A DNA stretch of 46,638 nt from Planctomycetaceae bacterium (GCA_029259845.1 JAJDEI010000236.1:1-46638), one strand, 5' to 3'. Positions 26,502 through 35,718 are shown, counted from the first letter of the stretch. Notes: generated by a model from the sequence alone, not told the origin. Numbers and translations: made by a program.

Positions 26502-26554
26502 GAATCGAACCGTGAACAAACGTTGAAAACACCCTCGCCACCAAGGAATTCCCC

Positions 26555-27148
26555 ATGACAGGCCCGACAACCCCAACGACTCGCCCGACCGCCGCAAGTC
26601 TCTGGGTCATCGCCGGCATGATTCTCGCCGCCGCCGCCGCCAGAGTGATCCCACACCCGCCCAACTTCACCCCGATCGGAGCGATGGCGCTGTTTGCCGG
26701 CGCGACACTCAGAGACCGACGGCTGGCCGTTCTACTGCCACTCGCGGCCATGTTCGTCAGCGACCTCCTGCTGGGATCGCACAGCACGTTTCTGTTCGTC
26801 TATGGTTCCTACGCGCTCATCGCCTTGCTGGGACAGACGCTTCAGCGCCACCGGCGAAGCGCTCTGCGGATTGGCGGTGCCTCTCTTGCCGCGTCCCTCC
26901 TGTTCTTCACGATCACGAATTTCGGTTCGTGGATCTCGTATGACTGGTACCCTCACACGCTGGGCGGATTGGTGGCGTGCTACGTTGCCGCGATCCCGTT
27001 TCTGGGAGACACCCAGGCAACGACCTTCTTTCTCAACACCGCTGTCGGCGACCTCTTTTTCTCGGCCGCGCTGTTCGGCGGACTCGTTTTCGTCGAAAAG
27101 CTCGCGACTCGCGGCCAACAGGTGTCGCTGCTCGGCGACGATGCGTGA
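26555..27148 (+). CDS. DUF6580-like polytopic membrane protein (possible ECF-type substrate component)
   Basis: A 197-residue protein with five or six membrane segments. The sequence PPNFTPIGAMALFAGA and the later FFTITNFGSWISYDWYPHT are characteristic of a family of uncharacterised membrane proteins (DUF6580) whose size and topology resemble ECF-transporter S components. It lies 127 bases after the H-X9-DG pseudopilin on the same strand and downstream of the cobalamin riboswitch, so B12 or a B12 precursor is a reasonable guess for the substrate. ATG 26555 has aagga upstream. The family assignment is from memory of motifs. Confidence 0.75.
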   Translation: MTGPTTPTTRPTAASLWVIAGMILAAAAARVIPHPPNFTPIGAMALFAGATLRDRRLAVLLPLAAMFVSDLLLGSHSTFLFVYGSYALIALLGQTLQRHRRSALRIGGASLAASLLFFTITNFGSWISYDWYPHTLGGLVACYVAAIPFLGDTQATTFFLNTAVGDLFFSAALFGGLVFVEKLATRGQQVSLLGDDA

Positions 27149-27169
27149 CGGGCGCTGGAGGAGGGGAGA

Positions 27170-28510
27170 TCAGCCGGTCGATTCCACCACAGGCATCGAC
27201 TTCTCGACAATCGCTGCGCCGCACGCATCGCCGAAGACGTTGACCGTTGTGCGGAAACGGTCGAGCAGCCAGTCGACCGAGAGGATGATGGTAATGTACT
27301 CGACCGGCAGGCCGACGGCGGTGAGGACAATGACCATCGTGACGAGACCGGCTTCCGGGATGCCGGCAGCGCCGATGGCGGCGAGCGTGGCCGTGATGGC
27401 AACCGTCACCTGCTGCGCAAACGACAAATCGGCCCCCACGACCTGGGCGATAAAGATGGCGGCGACCGCTTCGTACAGGGCCGTGCCGTCCATGTTAATC
27501 GTGGCTCCCAGCGGGAGCACGAAGTCGACGGACTGCTTGGAGATCCCCGCTTCGTCGACGGCTGCTTCCATCGTGAGCGGCAGTGTCGCCGATGAACTGG
27601 ACGTCGAGAATGCGGTCAACAGCGCCTGCCCCATCTGCACCATAAAACGGTAGGGATTTCGCTTCGTAAAGAAGTACAGCACAGCCGGCAGCGTGACGAA
27701 GGCATGAAACGCCAGGCCGATGAAAACGCTCGCCGAATACCACGCCGTCTTACTGAGTTCCGCCAGAAACTCACCCTGGGCGTTCGCCATTCCAAACCGC
27801 CCGGCGACGAGACAAAAGATCCCCAGCGGCGCAACACGCATGATCAGCAAAATGAACGCCATCAGCGCGTCGTTCAGCTGCGTGATGAACGACGTCAGCA
27901 AACTCGCCCGCTCACCCATCGTGGTGAGCATGCCGGCGAAAGCGATCGAGAACATGATCAGTGGCAGCAACTGCGTTTCGACAGCCGACAGAAACAAATT
28001 GTCGGTGAACAGCATGAGCACCAGATTGCGCAAAATGCGCGTCATGCTGCGGTTCTTGCCGTCGATGTATTCGTCATCTCCGAAAGCCTTGGCGATGGCT
28101 TCGTCGGAGAGATCCGTCTGTGTCGCGAGGTGCTCGTAGAGCTGCTGCCGGGCCGGCTTTTCTTCGATGAGCCGCGCCTTTTGTTCTTCGGCGACCGAGA
28201 GACCGGGGCGAATCACGTTCACAATCACAAGTCCCACGATCACCGCCATGAAGGTGGTCGCGAGGTAGTACAACACGGTGTACAGGCCGGGCCGCCCTAG
28301 TTTGCGGACATCGCCCATGCCGAGGATGCCCGTCATCACCGACGCCACCACCAACGGGACGACGATCATCTTCAGCACCCGCAGAAAGATTTCCCCGCCG
28401 ATTTCAAACTGCATCGCGAACGTCGGCGCGACCATTGCCGCAGCGATCGCCAGCAAAATGGCGACGATGATCCAACGGGTCAGATGCGGCTGTTGGTGAG
28501 GCTGGCTCAT
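27170..28510 (-). CDS. Dicarboxylate/amino acid:cation symporter (DAACS)
   Basis: A 446-residue inner-membrane transporter of the GltP/DctA/Glt(Ph) fold. The HP1 serine-rich loop is STSSSSATLPLT and the unwound TM7 motif is NMDGT. It should take up glutamate, aspartate or C4-dicarboxylates with Na+ or H+. A polar insert (about 98-150, including LIEEKPARQQLYEHLATQ) extends the early periplasmic loop beyond that of E. coli GltP. Start ATG 28510 has ggag upstream; the longer frame runs into the palindrome at 28590. It is convergent with the DUF6580-like gene, with a 21-base gap. Confidence 0.95.
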   Translation of the reverse strand: MSQPHQQPHLTRWIIVAILLAIAAAMVAPTFAMQFEIGGEIFLRVLKMIVVPLVVASVMTGILGMGDVRKLGRPGLYTVLYYLATTFMAVIVGLVIVNVIRPGLSVAEEQKARLIEEKPARQQLYEHLATQTDLSDEAIAKAFGDDEYIDGKNRSMTRILRNLVLMLFTDNLFLSAVETQLLPLIMFSIAFAGMLTTMGERASLLTSFITQLNDALMAFILLIMRVAPLGIFCLVAGRFGMANAQGEFLAELSKTAWYSASVFIGLAFHAFVTLPAVLYFFTKRNPYRFMVQMGQALLTAFSTSSSSATLPLTMEAAVDEAGISKQSVDFVLPLGATINMDGTALYEAVAAIFIAQVVGADLSFAQQVTVAITATLAAIGAAGIPEAGLVTMVIVLTAVGLPVEYITIILSVDWLLDRFRTTVNVFGDACGAAIVEKSMPVVESTG

Positions 28511-28589
28511 GCGACTCCGTGAGAAATCGTCTTGCGAATGTTGGCCGTTGCGGAATGGTTCGTCCACTCGTCCGTTTCGCCCCAAATCG

Positions 28590-28622
28590 GTTTCGCGGCA
28601 CATTTCAAATGTGCCGCGAAAC
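28590..28622. repeat. Perfect gtttcgcggcacattt palindrome (16-bp arms)
   Basis: The arms 28590-28605 and 28607-28622 are perfect complements around one base. The inner gcacattt/aaatgtgc core is shared with 26479-26501 and with the copy inside lepA at 44747-44789, while the outer arms differ (tttcgcgg versus tttagccg) with compensating changes on both sides. Confidence 0.85.
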
Positions 28623-28657
28623 GGACCGTGCGCGGGCGACTCAATCTCCCAATCTCC

Positions 28658-29857
28658 TCACCGCCGCGCGGCGTCGCACTTCAGGGAGAGCCATTCGCCG
28701 TTCTGTTCGCTGGACGCGACGCACTGCTGAATGAAGTACATCCCCTCGACGCCGTCGTAGACATTGGGGTACACGGTGTCCCGCCTCTCGACAGTCTCCC
28801 CGGCTGCCCGCTGGACCATCGCATCGAAGGCGGAGCGGTACACGTTGCCGAACGCTTCGAGGTAGCCCTCGGGATGGCCGGCCGGGATGCGGCACGACGC
28901 GGCATGCAGTTCGTTGGCGAAGGGGGCATTGGGATCGCGGAAGTAGATTTGGTGCGGCTTGCCGTTCTGGCGGAACGTCATCGAATTGGGCGTCTCCTGA
29001 CGCCATTGAATCGCCCCCTTGGTGCCGTCGATTTCGATGAACAGATCGTTCTCGCGGCCGTGTGAAATCTGGCTCGCGGTGACGGTGCCGAGCGCTCCGT
29101 TCTCAAGCTGAATGACGGCATGCCCGTAGTCGTCCAGGCGGCGGCCTTCTTCGAAAATCTTAAGATGACAGGAGACCTTTTCGGGCAGCAGGCCGGTCAT
29201 GTAGCGGGCGAGGTTGTAGGCGTGAGTGCCGATGTCGCCGAATGAACCGGCGGCACCAGACTTCGACGGGTCGGTCCGCCAGGCAGACTGTTTCTGCCCC
29301 TCGGTTTCGAGCCGCGTCCGCAGCCAGCCTTGCATGTAGTTGGAGCGAAACGCGTTGATTTCGCCCAGTTCGCCGGAGAGGATCATCTGCCGCGCCTGAC
29401 GCACGAGCGGATTGCCGGTGTAGTTGTGCGAGACGGCGAACACCACATCGCTGGACTCCACAACCTCCTGGAGTTCAAGGGCCTGCGCGTAGTCGAACGT
29501 CATCGGTTTGTCACAGACGACGTTAAAACCTTTCTCGACAGCCGCCCTGGCGATTTCAAAGTGCGTGAAGTTCGGCGTGGCGACGGAGACGAAATCGACC
29601 CGTTTGTCTGCGGGCAGCGCTGCCTCGGTGTCGAGCAACTCCTGATACGAACCGTAAGCCCGGTCCTCTTTGATGTCATAGGACGGCGCGGACGCTTTGG
29701 CCCGTTCGGGATTCGACGAGAGTGCCCCGGCGACGAGCTCCGCCCGGTTGTCCATCACCGCTGCCGTGGCATGCACGCGACCGATGAAGGCCCCCTGTCC
29801 GCCGCCGATCAGGGCCATCCGCAGCTTGCGATTCAGTGCTCCGTTCGTTGTGTCCAT
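28658..29857 (-). CDS. Gfo/Idh/MocA-family oxidoreductase (cytoplasmic)
   Basis: A 399-residue protein without a signal peptide. The NAD(P)-binding motif [12 protein letters not shown] is at 15-26, then VATPNFTHF and the catalytic-loop CDKPMT (115-120). The C-terminal dimerisation/substrate domain includes [16 protein letters not shown]. It resembles inositol- or sugar-dehydrogenase-like members; the substrate is unknown. ATG 29857 has gggagaac upstream. It stands upstream of the symporter gene on the same strand, 147 bases apart, with a palindrome between, so co-transcription is possible. Unlike the homologue at 6283-7653 it is not exported. Confidence 0.93.
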   Translation of the reverse strand: MDTTNGALNRKLRMALIGGGQGAFIGRVHATAAVMDNRAELVAGALSSNPERAKASAPSYDIKEDRAYGSYQELLDTEAALPADKRVDFVSVATPNFTHFEIARAAVEKGFNVVCDKPMTFDYAQALELQEVVESSDVVFAVSHNYTGNPLVRQARQMILSGELGEINAFRSNYMQGWLRTRLETEGQKQSAWRTDPSKSGAAGSFGDIGTHAYNLARYMTGLLPEKVSCHLKIFEEGRRLDDYGHAVIQLENGALGTVTASQISHGRENDLFIEIDGTKGAIQWRQETPNSMTFRQNGKPHQIYFRDPNAPFANELHAASCRIPAGHPEGYLEAFGNVYRSAFDAMVQRAAGETVERRDTVYPNVYDGVEGMYFIQQCVASSEQNGEWLSLKCDAARR

Positions 29858-30209
29858 CAGGTTCTCCCGTAAGCGGTCTCGATGATGTGTCTTCGAATGC
29901 GAGTCTGTCTTGAGCCGTGACGCATGGGCCGGGACGGCATGCGAGCCGAGAACGAGGCATGCCGCCGAAGAACGGTCAGGATACTCCCGCAGAATCACGA
30001 AAACAACGACGGCGCCACGCAGAAACGCAGAGGAACAACCCCCAACAATGCTCTCTCCGATCGTCGCTCTCCTTCGCGAACCGCTGGTCCCTTGCAGTTT
30101 TGCGTCAGCACAAAGACTCCTCTGGCCAGTCTGGGCGGATTCGGATATCTTGGCAGTGTCCCCCCTTCCTGTCAGTTCCCCCTGGTCAGCGAATAAGAGG
30201 AGAAGTCCC
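29858..30209. other. Intergenic region without recognised gene
   Basis: These 352 bases separate the divergent oxidoreductase and small exported protein genes, so both promoters should lie here, though no confident -35/-10 pair was found. A cgcagaaacgcagagg stretch near 30015-30034 recalls dispersed cgcagag-type repeats, as in the element at 236-440. Nothing else is seen. Confidence 0.5.
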
Positions 30210-30707
30210 GTGCGCGAACGTATGACAGAAAGCCGGATGGCGTGGCTCGTTGGCGGGGTGGCCGTCGGTTTGGCGGTCGCTTTGTACTGGCCCAGCGAAC
30301 CGGCCTATGCAATCTCCGCTTCCCAGTCCGGCAAGCTCGCCATGTGTGCTGTGCCCACCCAAGTCGGCACGAGCGAGGCAATCTTCGTGCTGGATTTCAC
30401 GACCGGACGGCTGGTCGGTGCCGCCTACAATTCCCAATCGGGAGGATTTACAGAGTCTTATCTCCGTGAGATTGCGGGCGACTTCGGTGTTCAAGCCGGG
30501 GCTGAGGCGGAGTACGTCATGGTGCCCGCCAGCACGGAATTCCGAGCTGGCGGCGGGCGCGCTTCACCTGCACTGGGGGCCATCTATATCGGCGAGGTCA
30601 ACTCCGGGATGGTCGTGATGTACGGCTTCGTCTATCAGTCGGCCCCCCGCCCGACCCCCATTCAAGGGCTGAAAGTGGTCGGGCATTTCAAGTTCCGCGA
30701 TCTGTGA
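30210..30707 (+). CDS. Small exported or membrane-anchored protein, unknown function
   Basis: A 165-residue protein. The N-terminus VRERMTESRMAWLVGG leads into one hydrophobic segment (about 13-32, ending SEPAYA), either a signal peptide with an AYA cleavage site or an anchor. The rest is a small beta-rich domain (AIFVLDFTTGRLVGAAYN, IYIGEVNSGMVVMYGFVYQ). No family is recognised. GTG 30210 is chosen because aggag lies seven bases before it; ATG 30222 is 19 bases away. It is convergent with the methyltransferase gene. Confidence 0.7.
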   Translation: MRERMTESRMAWLVGGVAVGLAVALYWPSEPAYAISASQSGKLAMCAVPTQVGTSEAIFVLDFTTGRLVGAAYNSQSGGFTESYLREIAGDFGVQAGAEAEYVMVPASTEFRAGGGRASPALGAIYIGEVNSGMVVMYGFVYQSAPRPTPIQGLKVVGHFKFRDL

Positions 30708-30748
30708 TGCCGGTTGCCGGGAACGATGAGTTCAGCTGCCGGATGAGT

Positions 30749-31963
30749 TCAGCTGCCGACAGGGTCGCCCGCCGGGTCAGCGCGCCGGCAGACCAGCGCG
30801 CGGGTCCGACCGGCGACGCGGGCGAAGATTAGCACGCCCGCCTGTTGCCCGCTCAGCGTCAACTTGCGGCGGACAGCGTCGGCAGCAATCGGCACGTGAC
30901 GCGACTTGATCTCCACCTGTCCGAACTCGGCGGCCCGGAAATACCGCCGAATCTGCCGTTCGTTGTTCGGCATGTCGGCGAGCACGGCGAACGGTCGCAC
31001 GAGCGCTGATGAGACGAGCGTGTCGCCGGTAAGATACTCCTCGTCCGCATCGAGCCGGTCCAACCCCAGTTGTACCGCAACAACGTCGACCAGGCCGGAG
31101 CGAACGACCGCCGGGTCGGGATCGTAAACGTATTGGGCGAGCGGTCCGATCCGCGCCCGGGCAGAGAGCGGGTCCGCGGCGATCGTTTCCCCCGACGGCA
31201 ACACGCTCGCTCGCCATTGTCCGTTCCCGGCCAGCGAGCCAAACCAGACGGTCGCCTCCTTGCATTCGCCGTTGAGGCTGATCAGCTCGACTTCGCATCC
31301 CGGAAACTTGCCGCCGAAGTTGCTCGCCGGCGAGAGTTTGATCGCCCCGCCGCTCCGAGTGTCGATCAGCTTCTCTAGAAATGGCAGACCCGGGCGATAA
31401 TCCTCGATTCGCACCGACCGCTTCACCCCGCTGCGGCGGTCGGGATCGATGTGCACCAACGGGGACGATCCCGACTGTCGCTCGACATCGGCTGTGTGCG
31501 TCGTGATCTTGTCGGCGAGTCCGTATGCCTCGGCATTCCACGACGTCATCAGGCCGACGGACCGGCGGGCATCAATGGCGGTCACCTTGCATCGCTCGGC
31601 CAGGGCGATGGCGTCCCCGCCGATTCCGCTGCACAGGTCATCCACCTCACCGGAGAACCGCGCGGCCTTATGCCGGGCGACCGCTTCCGAAGTCGCCTGC
31701 TCAAGCCCCACCCGGTCGAACCACATGTCTGCCGCCCGGCTGAACTTGGCGGACGCCCGCTTTCGCAGATCGGTCAGGCCCAGCGCCAGCCGCACGACAT
31801 CGTCCGGATACTCCTGTCGCAACCGCTTCTGCAACGCCAACTCGCCCTCGTCGGCCGCGCTCACCAGAGACAGCAGTTCGGGCGTGTTTCGGAGCCGGAG
31901 GAGCGACGCGCAGGCCTCATCGTCGGCGCTCGGCGTTCGGTCTTCGGCGTTCGGGTCACTCAC
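30749..31963 (-). CDS. SAM-dependent methyltransferase with THUMP-like domain
   Basis: A 404-residue class I methyltransferase. The SAM-binding motif I is DLCSGIGGD (109-117), the acidic motif II is AIDARRSV, and VHIDPDRRSG is near 170. The C-terminal region (about 320-390) matches the THUMP-like domain found in a family of putative RNA or nucleic-acid methyltransferases; the target is unknown. Its ATG lies four bases after the stop of the CPBP gene on the same strand, so the two are probably co-transcribed. Confidence 0.85.
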   Translation of the reverse strand: MSDPNAEDRTPSADDEACASLLRLRNTPELLSLVSAADEGELALQKRLRQEYPDDVVRLALGLTDLRKRASAKFSRAADMWFDRVGLEQATSEAVARHKAARFSGEVDDLCSGIGGDAIALAERCKVTAIDARRSVGLMTSWNAEAYGLADKITTHTADVERQSGSSPLVHIDPDRRSGVKRSVRIEDYRPGLPFLEKLIDTRSGGAIKLSPASNFGGKFPGCEVELISLNGECKEATVWFGSLAGNGQWRASVLPSGETIAADPLSARARIGPLAQYVYDPDPAVVRSGLVDVVAVQLGLDRLDADEEYLTGDTLVSSALVRPFAVLADMPNNERQIRRYFRAAEFGQVEIKSRHVPIAADAVRRKLTLSGQQAGVLIFARVAGRTRALVCRRADPAGDPVGS

Positions 31964-31966
31964 TCC

Positions 31967-32548
31967 TCACTCCCCACCACTTCCCTCTCGGCTGTCACTT
32001 CCCCGCCGGTACTCCCGGACGACCAGCCCGAAGGCGATGGCATCATACAGGCCGTGGGCGAGAATCGCGCGCCACAGGTTCGGTTCGCCGATTCCGTAGG
32101 CCAGCCAACTCAGGTACATGCCCACGCCCGCGGTGAGCAGGGCATAGGACGGCGTCACGGCATGCATCAGGCCAAAGGCAATGTTTGTGGCGATAAACGC
32201 AAACGCCGGGTTCCACTCGGCGAGCCACAGTTGAAGCACGCCGCGAAACAACAGCTCTTCCCCAACGCCCGCCAGAGCGGCCAGCATGACCCAGTCGTAC
32301 CAATGGCAGCGGCTGAGTGCTTCACCCAGCATCTCGGTCGCCACGGTGCGCGGCCCCTTCGCCACAAAAAACAGGACCAACAGAGGGAGCGTCCCCAGAA
32401 CGGCGATCGCGGCGGCGTCCCATCGCCAGACCATCACGTCCCACGGTGAGACTCCGGTCAGCCACGCACCCGCCAGAGCCGTGAGGATGGTCCCGCCCTC
32501 CACGAGACCCGCGAGATTCAAAAACTCGGCACGATTGGTAACTTCCAC
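31967..32548 (-). CDS. CPBP-family intramembrane metalloprotease (CAAX protease-like)
   Basis: A 193-residue protein with about six membrane segments. The catalytic motifs are present: Glu97-Glu98 with Arg102 (EELLFRG), His129 (FGLMH) and His165 with Asp169 (HGLYD). CPBP proteases cleave membrane-associated substrates; bacterial targets are mostly unknown and some protect against bacteriocins. The start is GTG 32548 with no strong ribosome site, so it is uncertain. It is followed directly by the THUMP-like methyltransferase. Confidence 0.87.
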   Translation of the reverse strand: MEVTNRAEFLNLAGLVEGGTILTALAGAWLTGVSPWDVMVWRWDAAAIAVLGTLPLLVLFFVAKGPRTVATEMLGEALSRCHWYDWVMLAALAGVGEELLFRGVLQLWLAEWNPAFAFIATNIAFGLMHAVTPSYALLTAGVGMYLSWLAYGIGEPNLWRAILAHGLYDAIAFGLVVREYRRGSDSREGSGGE

Positions 32549-32587
32549 AGAACCGATTGATCCCCGTTTTTGATGATTTCTGTCTCA

Positions 32588-32681
32588 GACACCCGGTGTT
32601 TCGTTGGCGGGTCGGCGCTGATCGACAGAAGATGCCCAAACTCCGTTGAAAACCGATGCCCGGAACGAGACACCGGGTGTC
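32588..32681. repeat. acacccggtgtctc / gagacaccgggtgt element, copy C
   Basis: The 15-bp arms at 32588-32602 and 32667-32681 have one mismatch, 94 bp in total. The surrounding gap 32549-33114 (566 bases) also holds an 11-bp hairpin cgccgccatcg/cgatggcggcg (32941-32979) and the tandem repeat at 33075. No gene is seen. Confidence 0.82.
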
Positions 32682-33074
32682 ATTCGCAGTGTCTCTCGCG
32701 ATCCGTCTCCGGTGCCGGACCACCGGATGATGGCTGCACTCACTCAACATCGTATAATCCGACGAACGACGCCAACACTCTCAATGGGTATTCCGTCGAG
32801 ACCTCTGATGTGGGGCCGCATTGGCCGTCGATAACATCTTTGGTGACCGACTTGCCTTCTCCGCGAAACCTTCACTGACACCTCGGTTGCCGGTTCGCTC
32901 GTGTTCGCTTCTGGTGAATGCGGCTGCCACAGATCCGCGTCGCCGCCATCGCTCCTCCCCCCTCTGGACGATGGCGGCGATCGTTCTTTGGGGGCCGGAA
33001 CTCCCCTTTCAACCGGACACCGCCGTCCGCCGCCGCGTCGGAGGACCGTCCCCAGACCAGCTGGCGATCTCCGC

Positions 33075-33122
33075 AGCATCCCGCCGCGCATCAGGAGGAG
33101 CATCCCGCCGCGCATCAGGAGG
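33075..33122. repeat. 24-bp perfect tandem duplication covering the mgtE stop codon
   Basis: The unit agcatcccgccgcgcatcag plus gagg occurs at 33075-33098 and 33099-33122. The second unit contains the mgtE stop (33115-33117). This is a recent slippage-type duplication; the coding frame is unaffected because translation stops in the first unit encountered. Confidence 0.9.
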
Positions 33123-34476
33123 GCGGCGCAGCGAGTTGGGCGACGTTAAAGAAAATGATGACCCCAATCATGTCCGAGAGTGCCGCGATCAGGGGATTGG
33201 ACATCAGGGCGGGGTCGACGCCGATCCATTTGAACCAAACCGGCAGCATGGCCCCCACCGTCGTGCCGAGCGTCACCACGAGGAACACCGTCGTGCCGAC
33301 GACTCCCGCCTGCCAGGCGTAATCGACGAGTCCCCAGGCAATGACGGCCGACAGAACTGCAAGTCCGGCTCCCAACAGGGATCCCAGCAGCAACTCCCGC
33401 AAACAGATGTGGCGGGCATCTCCCTGGTTCGTCTCCCGCAGCGCCAAGGCGCGGATGATCAGCGTGGCCGACTGTGAACCGGCATTGCCGCCGCTGGCGA
33501 GCACGAGGGGGAGAAACTTCATCATCCACAGGGAACCGCCCCCGTCATCGAAAAAGATCCTGATGATCCACGCTGTGAGAAAAGAGGCCCCGAGCAGAAT
33601 CACCAGCCAGATGCCCCGCTTCCAAACAAGGATCCACAGAGCCGTCTGCAAGTAGCTGTCCTCCAACGGTTCGACAGCTCCCAGCCGCTGTTGGTCCTCG
33701 GTCGCCTCTTCGGACAGGACGTCGGCGGCGTCGTCGTGGGTGACGATGCCTACCAAGCGGTTCTGGTTGTCGACCACTGGGATGGCAATGAAGTCGTAGC
33801 GGGAAATCTCACGCGCCACGTGCTCCTGATCGTCGTCCACCCGGACGGAAATCACATCGGTCTCCATCAACCCTTCGAGCCGCGCCTCCGGCTTGGCGAG
33901 AATCAGGTCGCGGAGGGAGAGGAACCCGCGCAGATGGCGGTCCTCGTCGGTGATATAGATGTAATAGATCGTTTCGCGGCTCGGAGCCTGAAGCCGCAAC
34001 CGTTGCAAGGCCTCGGCGACGGTGATATCCGCCGGCAGCGAGGCATACTCGGTCGTCATGATCGAGCCGGCACTGTCGTCCGGATACGACAGCAGCTTGC
34101 GGATGTCGCTCCGTTGCGCCTGCGCGAGCAACGGCATCAGCGCATCGACCTCGCCCGTGTCCATCCGTTCGAGCAGGTCGACCCGGTCGTCGGGCGACAT
34201 CTGCTCGATCAGCCGCGTCAACTGGCTGGGGTCGATCGACTCCACCAACTGCACCTGATACGGCAGCGAAATGAACTGAAAGATTTCCGCCTGCGTCCGC
34301 GGCTCGCAGTGGGTGAGCACCTGCCACGCAACGGGTGCGTCGAGGCCTTCCAGCACTTCGGCGGCGACGCCCGGATGCAGCGCCTCACAGAATTCCTTCA
34401 ACCCCGGGCCGTCGCTCTCATCGAGCATGAACCGCAGGTCGGGCAGCAGCAGCGAATTGAACATTGACCGTTCCAT
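33115..34476 (-). CDS. mgtE: Magnesium transporter MgtE
   Basis: A 453-residue protein with the canonical MgtE order: cytoplasmic N domain (1-135), two CBS domains (about 139-255) that sense Mg2+, then five membrane helices. Pore-region marks are LASGGNAGSQSATL (326-339), GTTVGAMLPVW and SDMIGVI with Asp435, equivalent to the pore Asp of T. thermophilus MgtE. It imports Mg2+ when the cytoplasmic level is low. No Mg2+ riboswitch was recognised in the 459 bases before it. Confidence 0.97.
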   Translation of the reverse strand: MERSMFNSLLLPDLRFMLDESDGPGLKEFCEALHPGVAAEVLEGLDAPVAWQVLTHCEPRTQAEIFQFISLPYQVQLVESIDPSQLTRLIEQMSPDDRVDLLERMDTGEVDALMPLLAQAQRSDIRKLLSYPDDSAGSIMTTEYASLPADITVAEALQRLRLQAPSRETIYYIYITDEDRHLRGFLSLRDLILAKPEARLEGLMETDVISVRVDDDQEHVAREISRYDFIAIPVVDNQNRLVGIVTHDDAADVLSEEATEDQQRLGAVEPLEDSYLQTALWILVWKRGIWLVILLGASFLTAWIIRIFFDDGGGSLWMMKFLPLVLASGGNAGSQSATLIIRALALRETNQGDARHICLRELLLGSLLGAGLAVLSAVIAWGLVDYAWQAGVVGTTVFLVVTLGTTVGAMLPVWFKWIGVDPALMSNPLIAALSDMIGVIIFFNVAQLAAPPS

Positions 34477-34779
34477 GACGGCCTCCCCATCAACAGACGC
34501 CGCACGGGCAACAAGCTCAAAGTGATGTCGGTCAGGCGGAAGCTGACCACTCTGGGATGGGCCGGTTTGCGGACCGTCCCAAGTAACCGACCGCAGGGTT
34601 CACTTCACCATCGTCTCCAGGACTCCACGGCCGTCAGCGCAGTCTGCGTCGGGAGAGCATGCCACAACAGTCCCCCAAGGTGCGCTCACTTCGTTCGCGG
34701 CCCTGGGCTGTGAGGTTGACCGCCTGCGGCGTAAGGAATTTGCGTCACACGAAACTCGATCGCCAAACCGGGAACGACG

Positions 34780-34927
34780 GAAACTCCGTTTCGCGCACAG
34801 CACAGCTGCGCGGGAACAAGTTGTGCTTCTCTCACTTCAGCCGGCTGAAGTGCTCCCAAAAACACACCCCGACCGGTCTCCACCTGTCGGGGCGATGTCT
34901 TGTCATGGCTGAGAAGCCAGGCTTCTC
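34780..34927. repeat. Cluster of short palindromes downstream of rpsI
   Basis: The palindromes are 34780-34792 (gaaac-tcc-gtttc), 34833-34852 (a perfect 20-bp palindrome cacttcagcc/ggctgaagtg), 34867-34892 (ccccgac/gtcgggg) and 34911-34927 (gagaagc-cag-gcttctc). The last lies 9-25 bases after the rpsI stop and could end the rplM-rpsI transcript. The gap 34477-34935 otherwise holds a weak relative of the ccccag repeat (34664-34718) and no gene. Confidence 0.75.
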
Positions 34928-34935
34928 CAGCCGGA

Positions 34936-35718
34936 TCAACGCTTCGAGAACTGGAAGGCGCGGCGGGCTTTGCGAAGACCGTACTTCTTCCGCTCGACCA
35001 TCCGGCCGTCACGAGTCAGGTAACCCCCTTCACTCAGTTTTTCATGTAGTTCGGGGCTCTTGACCTGCAGGGCGCGAGCGATTCCCAGGACCACCGCTCC
35101 GGTTTGCCCTGTCGGGCCTCCCCCCTTGACCCGGACCCAGACATCCACTTTGCCCAACGCATCGGTTGCTTGCAGCGGCGCCTGAATCATCTGTTGGTCC
35201 CGCTCCAGCGGAAAGTACTCGGCAAATTCGCGGCCATTGACGGTCAGTTTGCCGTCGCCATCCGAGATGCGCACCCGCGCGACGGCCGTCTTTCTTCGAC
35301 CGGTTCCCATGGCGACGCCATGTCTGTCGACCCGCCCGCGGACGACCGCCGCCGTGCGGGGACCGCTGTCGACAGGATCCGCTTCCGATCCGATGTCGAG
35401 CAGGGGCTCGTCGGAAGCAACAGGCTCGGTGGCTCCCTCGGCAACAGGCTCTTCGCCGGCGACTTCCGCGTCTACCGCTTCCCCCGTCGCCGCTTCCCCC
35501 GTCGCCGCTTCTTCTGCTGACGCTTCTTCCACGGGGGCTCCCTCGTCGGCAGCCGCCTCGGTGGTCTCGGCCGTTGCCGCCTCGTCAGTCGTCCCCGTGA
35601 CTTTGGCAACGGCAGCGTCTTCGACCGGTGCCGCGGCTTCGGTTTCGGCGGGCGCCGCGGCTTCGGTTTCGGTCGCCGGTTCGGGCTGCTGTTCAGTTTC
35701 GGGAGTTTCGTCCGTCAT
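34936..35718 (-). CDS. rpsI: 30S ribosomal protein S9 with long acidic N-terminal extension
   Basis: A 260-residue protein. The C-terminal ~125 residues are a normal bS9/uS9: GTGRRKTAVARV (138-149), RVKGGGPTGQTGAVVLGIARAL and the terminal GLRKARRAFQFSKR that reaches the P-site tRNA. Residues 1-127 are an extension made of Glu, Ala, Thr, Pro and Val (net strongly acidic, TEAAAPAETEAAAP-type repeats). E. coli S9 has 130 residues in total. The extension has no internal start that clearly looks better, so it is probably translated. It follows rplM as in most bacteria, but with a 208-base spacer. Confidence 0.95.
   Translation of the reverse strand: MTDETPETEQQPEPATETEAAAPAETEAAAPVEDAAVAKVTGTTDEAATAETTEAAADEGAPVEEASAEEAATGEAATGEAVDAEVAGEEPVAEGATEPVASDEPLLDIGSEADPVDSGPRTAAVVRGRVDRHGVAMGTGRRKTAVARVRISDGDGKLTVNGREFAEYFPLERDQQMIQAPLQATDALGKVDVWVRVKGGGPTGQTGAVVLGIARALQVKSPELHEKLSEGGYLTRDGRMVERKKYGLRKARRAFQFSKR

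Noticed and set aside
34477..34935. Mg2+ riboswitch (M-box or ykoK-like) upstream of mgtE
   Set aside because: No conserved aptamer blocks could be recognised; the region is explained by repeats.
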